From NCBI GenBank assembly GCA_019722365.1, contig JADFUC010000846.1, forward strand, positions 434,001 through 498,000: DNA of 64,000 nucleotides, given 5' to 3'. Source of the DNA: Lithospermum erythrorhizon. Taxonomy: Eukaryota; Streptophyta; Magnoliopsida; Boraginales; Boraginaceae. The notes beneath the pieces were generated by a model, which was not told the origin of the DNA, did not search any database, and saw nothing but the letters and a program-made list of their open reading frames with translations. This document shows, in pieces, positions 1 through 12,719 of the stretch. The translations under genes and the position numbers were made by a program. Each line of letters opens with the position of its first letter. Within the stretch, counting starts at the first letter, position 1.

Positions 1-651
1 GTAAATCGAGTTTACCAAGGAATCGAGAACGGCATCACTGCTTGGGGTGGGTAAGGAGTTTGTGCGCGCTGAGCCGATTGCAGCTGTGGATCCACATACA
101 CACCCAAATACCTGCTTTTTTAGCACCGAACGACTATTTTACCCCTCGAGCATAATTCTCAGAATCTCACCACACTTACAAATGTATGGGGCAAAATAAG
201 CCATTTTATCTCAAACATCGCGTGGTTCATACTGTACCGCTTATGCTAGGATTTATTGCCCATTTATTTAGTTTGATAATTATCAATCTAAATAAATCTT
301 TATTGTTTCTGGCGATGTCAATCAACGTATCATCGAATTTTTTCAGATTTCTATTTTTCATTTATATTAATAAAATTTTCATCACCCTCGTTTACAAAAG
401 AGTATTATTTTCTATTTCAAATTAATTTACTGTAATTTTACAAGACACAACTTTATTCATAAATTACTTTTTACGTACATTATTTAAATTACAAAAAAAA
501 TATTATGAAAAATATTTTTAAACAAATATTTTCCCAAAACGTCAATTACTCATGGAATCAAGGTGATCGGGTGTTTTGACTACAAATTGTTTTTAAATTA
601 TGTGGCTCGTATCGATTCGGGTTTAATTTGATTTTATTATTAAATTACGAA

Positions 652-960
652 TACATAAAAAAGCCGACACCTTAAAACGTGCCACGCATTACGAAGCCAT
701 ATAATGAGCGATACTCCAAAGTAATGTGAACACATAAAAAGCCGACAATCTTTAAAAACGCTACGACATGTAGTTGTTAAGCATCGAGCGATACCCAGTG
801 ACGTAACACAAAAAAGTTCGATACCTTAAAAACGTTACCTATTTTAAAGTTGCTATACTTAGCCGATACCTAAAGTACGTAACACAAAGTTTTATACATT
901 AAAACAAGTACTCTATACACAAAAAGTCATATATAATAAAAAAGTCATATATATAATAAA
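652..960. repeat. Imperfect tandem repeat, unit about 76-80 bp
   Basis: Units begin near 652, 732, 806 and 882. Each starts with an ACATAAAAA/ACACAAAAA-like run, followed by a GCCGACA- or TTCGATA-like block, then a CTTAAAAACG-like block, then a CGATACC/CGATACT block. The fourth unit is partial and runs into AAAAGTCATATAT repeats near 915-965. No coding capacity was seen. Confidence 0.6.
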
Positions 961-1649
961 AAGTTGTTAAGATAAAGGCATTACGCACTCGCCAATTTTC
1001 AATTATTAAAAAGTCATACGCGCTGCTACCTAAAACCATTTTTCTAATAAATAATTAACAAATTTGGCTTTTATCTTAATAATTCATATACAACTGATTA
1101 ATCAAAATTACTATATTAATAAGTAACGCAAGTCGAAATATTATATGCTGACATACATATTTCACATAATAATATAACAAAAATTTATAAAGATTTCAGC
1201 TCAAAATTAAAACATCAACTTGTCATAATTATTAATGTCATTCATACACTCGATACTTCTTTATCCATCAAAGTTAAAGATTGTCTGGGGATTAATTTTT
1301 AATTTATCAAATTAACAAACTTTCATATTCTAACGTATATACAAAACATCGATTTGAATAACAAAATTATAATATTTTTAGTAAATTATGTTAAACATAT
1401 TAATACTTTTTAAATATTTTCATTGTATATTATATAATATCTCTTTATTAACGTGAAACTACGCTTTGTATTTCCTCGCTCTTCATATTATTAAACTCGA
1501 CAATACAAGAGTTTCTACTTCATATTAAACATCCTGATAACGACTTTAACTTTATACACCTTCCTTCCCAATATTATTTTTAATTACTATATGTGAATTA
1601 TTTTGCTATAAATTTCAATAAGATCAAATTTTACACGTTTCAAATGAAA

Positions 1650-2880
1650 AAATTAAAAATTCTTCAACTTTGATGATTGAATTTTTAAAACCCTCCTATT
1701 TCGGGTGTTACTAATGTTCTCAAACTATTCTATTTTGATACTATCATCCAAAATCTCGCTAAATGTTCCATCTGTTAGCTTTAATGAAAAAATAGTAGTG
1801 GCAATTAGTTAATTCAATATTTGAAATTTCTTAATGACCCAAACTCTTATCTTTTAAAATTCAACACCCCATTTCTCCTTACATTCATTTTTCTCCCCCT
1901 ACCCCAACCTTAGCTCCACCTACCTCTTCTTCTTCGTCCACCCCTAACCCTAACCTCACCTTCTTCTTTGCTCAATTACACCATAACAACATAAACGTAA
2001 GCGACGCTCCATTAAGTACTTTCAAACACATAACATTACCGACATAAATTTCAATTTCAAAGTTAACCCAAACAAAAATAAAAATCTTTACCTTTTTTCA
2101 AAATCTACAACAAATCAAGAAAATATATCGTCGTTTCGATTCAATCTTCGCTTTAGACGGAAGTTACTGGCCAAGACGCCATAAAAAACAAGTGTATAAA
2201 TAAGTTGTCACGCCGCAACGATCCAACTCTGACCGAACACCAAAGATTCTCAACTTTTATTTTTCACTTCAAACCACCTCAAATTAAAAAACGCCTAAAA
2301 CCAATCTCAAAGACATTCAATCTTCGAAGCCAAAGATCGATTCTCTTTATACTTTTATAAAGAAGCTTAGTCATCTCAACAAATACCTAAATTCATTAAC
2401 CCATTTTTAATTGTAATTGCAAGTTTGAAAAAACGGTGTTAATAAACGGTAGAGTACGCCTCCAAATTCAATCTCTCGAATTTAATGTAAAAATCCATGA
2501 CTACATTCTTACTCTCACTTTTGTTGTCTCTCTTTCTTTTATTTCAATCGGACGGTATCAAGAAAAAACCGCCATGAATGAACGTGCGGGGGCTCAAGAG
2601 CCAGTGCCGATGGCATTTTGCGAGTGAAATTAAACGAATCGATGAAAATATAATCGGTATAGAAAAGCAAAGGCTGATCGTTACAAGAAAAGAGTTTTGG
2701 TTATTTATGAAAGTGAAATAATAACTGGACTAAATTACCCTAGCTAAAAGTAACAGATGGAGCATTTTGATGGAATTTCGACTACAATTACCAAATCTGG
2801 CCGATGCAAGAACCTTAGTGATCAAAACAGGAGGATTTTAAACATCAAATATCGTCGACTATTTTTAAAACGCGAGTGAT
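1650..2880. mobile_element. Candidate non-autonomous DNA transposon with long terminal inverted repeats
   Basis: The segment at about 1668-1785 reappears, reverse-complemented and diverged, at about 2740-2865. Shared blocks include TCCATCTGTTA, CCTCCT and TTTGATG in mirrored order. The interior has no transposase. Long TIRs with a non-coding interior resemble Mutator-like non-autonomous elements. A clean target-site duplication could not be fixed, so superfamily and exact ends are tentative. Confidence 0.45.
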
Positions 2881-2924
2881 GTTCCGAGCCATTAACCCAT
2901 TTTTAATTTTAAACTCAATAATTT

Positions 2925-3150
2925 TTAAAGAAAAATATGCAAATTCTACAAATTTCAACAAGATCAAATTCTACATGTTCCAAACAAATTTCAAGTAAAA
3001 TTGTACAAATTTGAAGAAAAATATGCGAATAGCTAATATTTTAAACAAATAATTATTCTTAACATAATACTTTTGATTATTCAAATAAAAATAATGTTAA
3101 TTTTATATCAAACTTAATAATTTTATTAAGAGAGTCCTATAATTTTGCTA
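2925..3150 (+). repeat. Dispersed repeat, copy A (inverted relative to copy B)
   Basis: This segment matches the reverse complement of about 11620-11890 through several blocks: a run with ATTCTACAAATTTCA, then CAAACAAATTTCAAGTAAAA, then AACATAATACTTT, then TTAATTTTATATC and AATAATTTTATTAAG. The two copies are diverged but collinear over roughly 220 bp, so this is an old dispersed element. Confidence 0.6.
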
Positions 3151-3347
3151 TCATATAAAATTCTCAGGGACAGAGCTCCTACAATAAAAATAATTTTTAT
3201 TTTACGTAATCCTATATTAAGTGTGATTTCAGATTGTAGCCTTTTAGTTTTTAATTAAAATTTATCAAAAATATAATGAAATGTATTTTAAATTGCTTAA
3301 TCATAAAAATTTTAACAAACTTTACATAATTTATACTTTTAAGTATA

Positions 3348-3352
3348 TAATA

Positions 3353-3391
<39 letters not shown>
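3348..3391. repeat. (ATA)n microsatellite
   Basis: A run of about 14 ATA/TAA trinucleotides, followed by a short GATA run. Confidence 0.9.
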
Positions 3392-3392
<1 letters not shown>

Positions 3393-4199
3393 GATAGATA
3401 TATGATGTATATATATGTATTGATTCTGGGAGATAGTTGATATTGCTATATGGTTAAAGCTTCTAGCTAAGTCTTATTGTTCAGTTCTCTTTGAGATTTC
3501 GTACATTTATTTTGTGAAAAATTAAAATGTATATTATCACATAAGTATTTTTAGTGTATGTAATCACATGTTAATTTTAAAGTTGTTCGATAAGATTGTG
3601 AAAGATGAAATTTGTATATGGAAAATATGTAATGAAAGTAGTCATTAATTGAACATCTATGACAATACGTGCAATAGATCAAGCTTTATTACAGATCAAT
3701 TTAAAAATGTCATTATCAAGGATGAGGGACAAAATTATCATTATAAAATCAACAATTATATGAATACATATTTTGTCCCTGGACATACCAACTGGAGCAA
3801 AGAAATCGAAAGATTGAGTATTCCAAGATCTCAAATTTGCCTACGCTATGTCAGAAATTTCACACAATGACAAAAATCTCATATCAGTTTCGGCTTAGTG
3901 CTTTTAAACTCAAATCCCCTTACCAATCAATCACATCCCGCACTCAATTTCACGTAGCTAAGTATAAGTAGCGTAGATGGGTTCTCAAACTTTTAACAAT
4001 TATGTCGAAAATTTGTGTATTTATATAAATCATTTAAAATCAATCATAACTAATTAACTACTCCGTATAATCCTGTTATAGAAAGAATCTTCTTTATTTT
4101 GGGACAACCAACTGTCCTAGAAAGAATCTAAATATGGATATTATAGAAACTGGAAAGAATCTTCATTTCCGTACGGATCCTCTCATCTCGAAATCTCAA

Positions 4200-4207
4200 T
4201 ATATAAG
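4200..4207 (+). promoter_or_regulatory. TATA box upstream of the DUF3755-like exon
   Basis: TATATAAG lies 153-160 bp before the ATG at 4360, in a sensible position for a core promoter with a leader. It suggests that the truncated gene copy kept its promoter. Confidence 0.4.
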
Positions 4208-4359
4208 TCCCGAATTCAACTTCAATTTTAATCCTCATTGATTTTGAAACACCCAACTTTGACATAATTTTGAAACATAATCAAAAATCTTGCAGGCTAA
4301 AAAAGAAGAAATTCAATCCTACAGAAAATTTGTGTTTGGATTGAAGCAGAAAAATTTAG

Positions 4360-4755
4360 ATGGGTCCGAGTAAGAACCATTTTTGTGGCAGTGGAAGCAA
4401 CATAAACAAGAATAATAACTGGAATCGTAATGGTGGTGCATATCATGGCATGACTGATGATAATACTCAAAAATTCATAATTGAACGATCTTTTAGAGAT
4501 GTCGTTTTTAGAGATGTCGGGAGCAGTAGTAATAACAATAATGGAAATTGTTCCACTAGTGCCAACGACGTTGCTTTTCAGAACTTGGGGCCTACCAAGG
4601 CGGTGCTCCGGCATGATGCCGGTATATCTGTTGATTGGTCACCTAAAAAAGTGGCTCTCTTGAATGTGTTGCTCGTCGAGTATGTACTCATTCTGTCTCA
4701 AAAAGATTGTATATTTTTGAATTTTGATATACCGAGAATTTTATATGTTGTGTAA
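4360..4755 (+). pseudogene. Truncated first exon of a DUF3755 / Myb-like (SANT-type) gene
   Basis: The frame opens with ATG, has an Asn/Ser-rich N-terminus, and then reads GPTKAVLRHDAGISVDWSP. That matches the conserved start of the plant DUF3755 domain, a Myb/SANT-like module of nuclear proteins with unknown role. Relatives continue with an acidic WSPEEQ..LE segment and a block containing VRDVALRCRW. Here the acidic residues are replaced (WSPKKVALLN) and the similarity stops after LLVEY at about 4680, where a possible GTACTC donor occurs. I could not find the downstream exon in the following kilobases. Either this is a truncated duplicate or the next exon lies beyond a large insertion. The last ~25 codons to 4755 are probably intron-like sequence. 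Confidence 0.5.
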
Positions 4756-6676
4756 CATTTGGTGAAAATGTATTCACTTCGTCACTAAAAGATTGTCACG
4801 TTTTGTATTTTGATGGGTTTGATTTTAAAAAATTTGAAATCAAATAGTGCGTATTTTTTAAATACGATTGAACGATATTTACGTGAAAAAATGTATGGAA
4901 GTTTAGTATTTTGAACTTCTTTTTATTATTAATATGATAATTTTGATTCTAATTGAAAAGAATGATGTAATGCATTGAATGACATTTGAATACTATATAT
5001 AGTTAGTCCTTACATATTGTTCATTATTAGTACTTGTTGTGGTATTACAAATTTACAATCTTTGTTAGCCAAGCCAATACTTTTTTATATGCTCCATCAC
5101 TTTTATGTTACTTGTACAATAGGAGTAGTTTTAGTATCAAATTCGATGCTTATGATTATGAATTTATGATCTCAGTTTATTTAGTTAAGAGACGTGTTCA
5201 TAGTGTAAATTTTGTGTACTTTAAGCACATCGGCTGAAGCCAAGATTGCCTGGGGCAGGACGAGATCATCGGTAACTCGGTGTTTCTGGAGCAGTGTCTC
5301 ACGTAAACGGAGATCGGTTCAGATGTGAGCCCATCGAGGCCCCGAGTCCCGAATGGGTTCACGCAATATGCCGGCTCTGGCTCACAGATAATGGGATCGG
5401 CATTCCTCTTCAGGCCATCGAGAATCTTTATCGGTATCTCCCTCGATGGCGCCCTCAACAACGGCGCTCGCCAGTAATTAAATTGAGTCATACTATTTCA
5501 TTATCCTAAAATATTTTAATTTCTCTCAAAATTCCTTTTGTTCCAAATTCAATGTAGTTGCTCTCTACTGACAGTATCATTCTAGATATCATTTCCAAGT
5601 TCAAATCTAAGTCAGATTTCCTGAAGTTTCATCGGTATCACTAAATTATAAAGATACCAATCGGCAAGCTCATTGACAGTGATTTCAGAACAATCACCGT
5701 CATGTGAGTCTATCAAGTGGTAACCTGTGATAAAGATTTACTTTCGAGCATTAATTATTGCCTGCTCGTATTACTCGGTGATATTGACTGTAGGTGTGCC
5801 GGGTGCCATTGGAGATATCTCTGTTAGCTTTTTATATCTCGGCACTATCCCAACAATTCTAGATTTGAAAGTTCTGAATAGTATTCAAATTCAATTAAGA
5901 AAGACGGCGCCAGACGACATACGCCGATAAATTCGACGTATTGATGCGCCTATCGGGCATTTAACAATGGCGATTATTTCATATGCAAGCGTTTCATAGT
6001 TCTTTAAAGCGGTGTTCTCGCAAATACGAGTACGAAGAACGGACGAGCTGATGCATGTTTCCGGCATTGCCTAAAACGCCAATAACGTAATGAAAGCCAC
6101 AGCAATACGACATCTTCGTCTTCAAGAGTATTTAAACCATCCGCCAACAATACGCACGGCCGGACGAAGAACTATTTCACTCGGTAATGCCAACGAACAC
6201 TCCGATCATAAGACCTTTAACGATTTCAATACTGATAAATCAATCGGCTCACCGCTGGCGCTAACTTCGGCGATAAATTACAAAGATCGGGATACTATCG
6301 CAAGATTCGCGATAGTCAAAAGTTAACGACATTCTTCACGAAAAACACGGTACCCAACTATCTACGCATCAATACGTAATTATGGAAGATAATTGTAACT
6401 AGATCTAAGAATGATTTGTTCTTCTAGTTCTTAACCTACCCTTTTTCGAATGAAGAACAGGCTACCTATTTTTGCTCGAGATTCAATGCCTGATGGCATT
6501 TCCATTTTTTTAGTGTTCATGCTGGAGATATGCTTCACCTGTTCATGTTATTGTAGTCTTTCACCCCCATAATGCTATTGTTAGTTGCATAAGGAACAAT
6601 AATTACTGTAGTCCAGGCGACACATTCCGAGTCCATGATCAACATACACAGTTGGAAAGCAGAACCGTTAAATTTG
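4756..6676. other. Intergenic, mixed base composition, no recognised gene
   Basis: About 5240-5480 and 5700-6330 are more GC-rich than the surroundings and contain several open frames of 60-97 codons on both strands. None shows a recognisable domain or plausible splice structure. It may be decayed transposon sequence. Confidence 0.5.
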
Positions 6677-7730
6677 ATTGAATATTACTAACATAAATAT
6701 AACAAGATAAAAGTAAATTGAAAATAATAATAATAATTACTCAAATTAAAAACTATCAAGAAACAGAATAATTACATTCAAATATTTTATTATTAATAAA
6801 CAAATTAAAGAATTCACATTCAACACATAATTTAAGATTAATACTTTGATAAAATGTAAAACCATTAAGCGAAACTTAAACTCTACATTTATCTTTGAAA
6901 TAGCTTCACAATTAATTCTGTATTTAAATGTATCAAATTCATACGATTTAATATTATTTTCAACTATGCATAATAGTTTTTTAATTTGTGACAATAAAAT
7001 TTGTTATAAGATAATGGGCGATTAACATCGGTTTCGCTTAATATTCTTCTTTGGGCCGAGACAAACTATTAATTCAAAACCAAGATGTGGATTAACTATA
7101 GATAATAAACAAAAAGAATGATACACTAAGAAAAAGATACTATGTCGCATCAACAGTTAATAAAAATAAGAAATGTAAATGTTAATCGAAAATGTAGAAT
7201 GATCAACAAAGAAATGATTAACATCAAGTTTCGCTTTAATATGATCAAGATATCAACTTTAATTAACAAATAAAGTTAATAGCATTTTAAGTAAATTTCT
7301 CAATTTATTTGGCATTTAAATCAATTTTGGGGATAATAAAGCTCAAAATACGTAGAATATTTTCTATTTTACGATTTTATGTAGCTTTTGTGACATGCGA
7401 AAATCATCTACCTCCTTTATGAAAGATTATTCGGTTTCCTCAAGCGCACATCAGATATCATGGTCGAATGTCGGGATTATAACCACACACACGATCTCCA
7501 TAATACATGCATACAATCTTATAAAAAGAAGAATTCCACTGGGGTGCTATGACGGTAAGCACGGCGTATTTATCTTTTAAGTTATGAAATTCATACTTTT
7601 TAAAATATATATAAAGATATTTATTCGATAATTTTGCTTTTTAATACCATTTTATTCGGCTTTTATAATTATAACACGCAGCAAATGCCAATTTTATATT
7701 ACCTTTATAATTATAATAAAAATCGCAATG
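6677..7730 (+). repeat. ~1.1 kb dispersed repeat, copy 1
   Basis: This segment is collinear and same-strand with about 14366-15580. Shared landmarks in order are ATTGAATATTAC near the start, AAATATAACAAGA, CTTAAACTC/TCCACATTTATCTT, AATTAATTCT, CTACCTCC followed by a GAAAGAT motif, ACAATCTTATAAAA, TTTATTCGATAATTTT and TTTTATAATTATAA. No coding capacity was recognised. The two copies flank the NOI-domain gene. Confidence 0.65.
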
Positions 7731-8415
7731 TTTATTACACATCTCTTACGTAACTCTATACGGTAGTAGTATTATCTAATAGTTACCCTCCAATTAGTTA
7801 GGTAGAAGTATTATTAGTTCTAGAAGGAGACTTCGTTTGGTTATCCATATTCGAGTAGAAATATGAACTTAAGAAGTTGAAATCTCTTTATATAGTTTAT
7901 ACCGCAATTATCAACATTAAACTGCATGCAAATCACATTGATATTAAACGAACATGTGTAATGTGTTAAGCTTATGGATAATATTGAACGTACAACTAGT
8001 GAAGTGTACAACTGTTTGGCCCAATAGCATAGGAGTTAGGACAATGATGAAGTTACATGCAATATCACACCTATTTTGTTACTATTACAAGAATAGTAGG
8101 GTTTATAGTATTTTAACTTTCTATTTATACACCAAATGCATCTAACTTCAGTCTTCAGCAGCAGGATTCAACACACGCATGCTGGTCGCAGACAGCTTGA
8201 AAAGAACCACCCCCTTGCCTTCTTCTGCATTTCAAATCATCCCATTCTAGATTAGTTTTAATCCGTCTTAAAACATTTGATCATTTAGCGTAAATTATCA
8301 ATCATCAAAATTCAAAACATCACAACACGTCATTAATAATATTTTTAGTAACGTACTCAATTCTATATTTAGGCTTTGATATTTTTAATACAATCATTTG
8401 TAGTGTTGCCTAATG
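7731..8415. other. Intergenic
   Basis: No gene, RNA or clear repeat recognised; probably the 3' flank of the NOI-domain gene on the minus strand. Confidence 0.5.
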
Positions 8416-10150
8416 CTAATTAAAGACAAAGTAGTTCATAATGCAAATTAAACTTATGGGTACATCTACTTCTGTGCACATGAGTTTGGCAGAAGAAGTG
8501 GAGACCACTACTGGTGAATATAGTTGTACCTTGTTCTTGAATTGAGTTCTGAGAAGGTCAGGTGAAATCTTGTAAAGATCCTCATCAACAGCTTTAGGTA
8601 CAACTCTCATTCTTGATGGAGGAGAGTCATTAGGTGGTGACATTGATATTACAGGACTTGGTGGTTCCTTCACTTGATATGACTCAAAGTCACAAACCAC
8701 CCAATCTCCACCACCGCCTCCACCACCTCCGCCGCCCCTTTTTCCAGCTTTCACTTTTTGATGACGTGGAGTCTTCTTGGCCTGTGAAAATGTGTGTCGA
8801 GTCAATCATGTCCATCATTATTTTTTAACCCCATTGTTCCCCACTATTATAGATACATCATCATCACTTCACTAACACTACAACTACTTTGAGTAAAATT
8901 ACCTTTTTTCAATCATTACTTTTGGTACATGAATTAATTATCATAGTGAGAAATATACTTTCAAATTTGATTATAACTTACACCAACTTAAAGATTAAAT
9001 TATGTTTCATAAATCAAATTTAAAAAAGAAGAACTAAATTGACTTCAAGTAATCTTATCGAACCTTTTTTATTTTTTTAATATTCAACATTTTGACATGT
9101 AGGTATATAAATGTATCATGTGCAATAACAAATGACATGAATTTCTTCTTAACAAACCAAAGTTATATGCTCTTTAATTGAATTGATTATTTATTTTAAA
9201 AACCTCTCAATTGAATCAACAATACTGTAATGATATGGAGGGAGTAAATACGGAGTATGTGGGAATATGATAATATAAAAATAATTTGAATGAGTACACT
9301 ATATTTTTCTTGTTTTCACAAAAAAAATGATGAGCATTAACTGTGATGGAGCCATGAACTATTCGAGGGGTAACATTATTGTCAAGTTAATTCAAAATGC
9401 CCAAAATTGAGTAATTTCCGATAAGTTAATTCAACATTAATGTTTTCACGTGCACCGGTAAATATTCTTCCACAATTTCGCTGCGAAATTAATAACGGAA
9501 ACGTACAGTATACTACCTCCAATTCAATTTTATCTCTGTAAAATCTCACAATAACTACTTTATCTCGCTCACATTTTTGTTTTTACCAATCAAATTATTT
9601 TTTAATTATGTTATGAAATATTTTAAAACACAAATCCAATAATATGGCATTAATAAATAACGAATATAAAATAATTGATGGCACCTTAGGACGACGAGGA
9701 ACAACAATCATGGCTGGTGTAACAACATCATTCTCATACAAATCACCAGCAACATACAAATCACTTTCCTCTTCTCCTCCACAGTAGCTGTAATGAAGCA
9801 ATCCCTCTGGATTTGTTACAGTTTCAAAGCATTGTGTGAAAGGGAGATCATAGTCAGCGTAGTCCCAGCTTCCAAATGCTGGTATATGGTTCCTCTGCAA
9901 GTAAAAATCCTACAAAAAAACATAGATAAATAATTGTAGTTATTTTAAAGAATTATGGTAAAACGGTGAAGTGGTCATTTAAAATCACTATTTTTTACCC
10001 GGATACACTATTTTTATTAACAATTTGAAGAATTAAAGAAGCTAGTTTAGCTCCATTTTCAAGAGGGGTCAGTTAAAATTACTAATTAACCAAAGTACAC
10101 TATTTTTATAAACAATTTGAAGTACTAGAGAAGAGAAATATTACCTCCAT
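8416..10150 (-). CDS. RIN4/NOI-domain protein (nitrate-induced / RIN4-like family)
   Basis: Three coding exons give about 198 residues: 10150-10145 (only ATG GAG), 9909-9685 and 8781-8416. Exon 2 carries IPAFGSWD followed by DLPFTQCFE. This fits the NOI consensus (PxFGxW, then a P-Y/F-T block) that in RIN4 is the site cut by the bacterial protease AvrRpt2. Exon 3 is basic at first, then has a run of ten glycines, DWVVCDFESYQ and a Ser/Pro-rich stretch. RIN4-family proteins are small, membrane-associated regulators of plant immunity. Unlike RIN4 it lacks an obvious C-terminal palmitoylation Cys cluster. An AAG|GTACAA near 8530 could be a donor, so the last ~38 residues are uncertain. Family assignment is moderate; exact role is inference. 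Confidence 0.55.
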
Positions 10151-11408
10151 TTTCAAGATTGGCTTTTCTTAGTATTCTGAAACAAGTTTGAAGTGGCTTG
10201 CTTTACTGCTCTAGTTTTTTTGCTTTCTTGAAGCTTTTGTGGGGTGGTTTTTTTTTTTTATAATAAAGGCTAAAGAGAGAATTCAGCTCCTTCTTAAATG
10301 CAGAGAGAGAAGAGAGATCAGAGAGTTTTAACTTCTGATGTAATCTACAGTAGGAAAAAAGCAAATGAAGCTCAAATATCCAAATTTGTTTGTTGTTTTG
10401 CTCAGAACATAGAGAAAGAGAGAACAGAGAGGTAATTGCAGAGGCAACAGAGAAGAAAAAAAATGGTTGCTTTACTTTTGCTTTAATAGGTGATTTATTT
10501 ATGACTTTCAACTTAGGAAGATAAAGCTTTTCTTCTTGTTTGTCTGTGAACTAATATGTGTATATTCCAGTATGTATTTACTACACATAAAAGTCATAAA
10601 GGGGGTTGTTTGTTTTCCACCCTAACGCATTTATGCCCCCTATGATTCTCCCATCTCCAAGCAATGGTTTTATAAAGTAAAAGAAACAAAAAATTGATGA
10701 CTTTTCTTGCTTTGTGTTTTGTGCAAAGTGTTTCTATTTCTTGATAATAAATTCAAAGTACTAGCAATAAAAGTAATGCATGGGTAAAATAACTTTTGTG
10801 AGATAAGATAAAGTACTATGGTGTTAGCTAGGATAGTGACATTGGGTCAAACACTGTGAAAGTTCAGAAGATGACATACAGACTCTGCAGTGTTTGCTTG
10901 GAGTGCAATTGTTCATGGACTTGAAAATTCATAAATTAGTGAAGCAATTAAATTCTGTTGTGAAAGGAGAATGGTTGTAATGTTAATAAGGAAAGGTTAG
11001 CAGACTAAACATTGGAACATAATTTTGGATTTTTCATTAGTTTAAGATTGTTGGTTTTGGCACTTTTTTTTTTGATAAATAATTGATAATATTAATTAAA
11101 AGAAATTTTGTTCATAATTTTACGATTATTATGACAGTAATTACATTAAATCACAAATTAAGATTCACACAAATGTATTGAAGATGTGGCAAATTTGATT
11201 TATTAAATCATATTTCCAAATGGTAAGTTATCTCCAACGTTACTATGCTATCTCTTCTCAACAAGGTTGGACAACTTTTCTAGCTCTAGCTTAATAGCTT
11301 AATCGATTTCTTTATCCTATAGTTGATGGAGAGCCTGGTTTCCTCACTTGTATTGGATAAAATGTTTATAAGCACCTGATTGAAAATATTATATTTCGAT
11401 ATATTTTA

Positions 11409-11431
11409 TTATATATATATATATATATATA
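11409..11431. repeat. (TA)n microsatellite
   Basis: An alternating TA run of about 11 repeats in AT-rich intergenic sequence. Confidence 0.85.
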
Positions 11432-11619
11432 AGCATTTAATTGCCTTTTAAAAAGCTTGTTTTCTTTTCATGATTGAATCCGACTAAAATAATTCTTAAT
11501 AAAATTCAGATAATCAGATTTTGATAAATTTTAATTAAAACTAAAGATTACAAATACAAATTCTATAATATAAGACTTACAAAAGAATGGGACTGCTTTT
11601 ATTATGCAGACTTAATACA

Positions 11620-11890
11620 AAGCTTATATATAAGATTTAAATTATAAAAGTGACTCTACTTAATAAAATTATTAAATTCGATATAAAATTAACACATTAT
11701 TTTCGCTGGTATCAAACAAAGTATTATGTTAATAATAATAATAATAATTCTTTTGTTTAAAATATTACCTATTTGCATTTTTTTCTTCAAATTTGTTCAA
11801 TTTTACTTGAAATTTGTTTGAAACATGTGTAATTCTGATTCGATGAAATTTGTAGAATTTGTATATTTTTATTTAAAATTATACTGATCA
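11620..11890 (-). repeat. Dispersed repeat, copy B
   Basis: Reverse-complement partner of 2925-3150. It carries the same ordered blocks plus an extra short TAA run near 11735-11748, indicating independent divergence. Confidence 0.6.
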
Positions 11891-12719
11891 AAATAATTGA
11901 GTTTATAATTAAAATTGAATCATCACGTCAAGAATTTCTAAATTTTGTTTGAAAAGCGAATTTAATCTTGCTTAAAATTTATAGCTAAATAATTCATATA
12001 GTACTAAAATAATATTGAAAGCAAGTAAGATAAGCCAGTTTCACGATCACCACATGGGCATGAGTAAACTCTACTATATTAAAGCTTTAATAATAAGCAG
12101 CAGTGAAACATCTTTCGTGATTGCTTATTCGCTAATATACGGATTTTCATTATATAATATATGATAAAAAATATTTAAAGTATTAATACGTTTTAAAGTA
12201 ATTTACTAAAATATTATAATTTATTATTCAAATCAATATTATATATATATTTAATTGAATGCATAAAGCTATAATTGATCATTAAAATTAATCTAGACAA
12301 TCTTTATGGATAAAAGTATTCAAATTATGTATGAATGATTTAATAATTATGACAAGTTTATTGCTTTAATTTTAAAATTCAATACTTTATAAATTTTTGT
12401 TATATTATTACGTGAAATATGTATATCGTAAAGATATAATATTTTCAACTTACGTTATTGCTAATATAAGTAATTGAATAAAACCAAAGTTGTATATCAA
12501 TTATTAAGATCATAAATTTGTTAATTTTAACTATCGAAGTAAATCTCTTGCATACGAAGCTTAATAAAGATGTGTTAAATCAAAAGCTTAACAATTTGGC
12601 TCTATGTGAGTTTTAAATCATCAGTTTAATTATCAGTTAATATCGAATTTATTTCTTAAAATCTATCTCATATTTAATATTTATAAATATTAAATTTTAA
12701 GTGTTTTAAATACCTTTTT

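Larger units (their letters stand above)
1..4199. other. AT-rich intergenic region, repeats only
   Basis: No gene is supported here. The stretch contains an imperfect tandem repeat (about 650-960), a candidate terminal-inverted-repeat element (about 1650-2880), a dispersed repeat copy (about 2925-3150) and an ATA microsatellite (about 3348-3391). Open frames in it are short, start at arbitrary codons and show no family resemblance. Confidence 0.7.

Noticed and set aside
5198..6326. Several frames in a GC-richer stretch
   Set aside because: Residue patterns do not resemble proteins, frames overlap on both strands, and no family is recognised.
8634..8828. Plus-strand frame rich in His/Leu/Pro
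   Set aside because: Antisense shadow of the glycine-rich exon of the NOI-domain gene.
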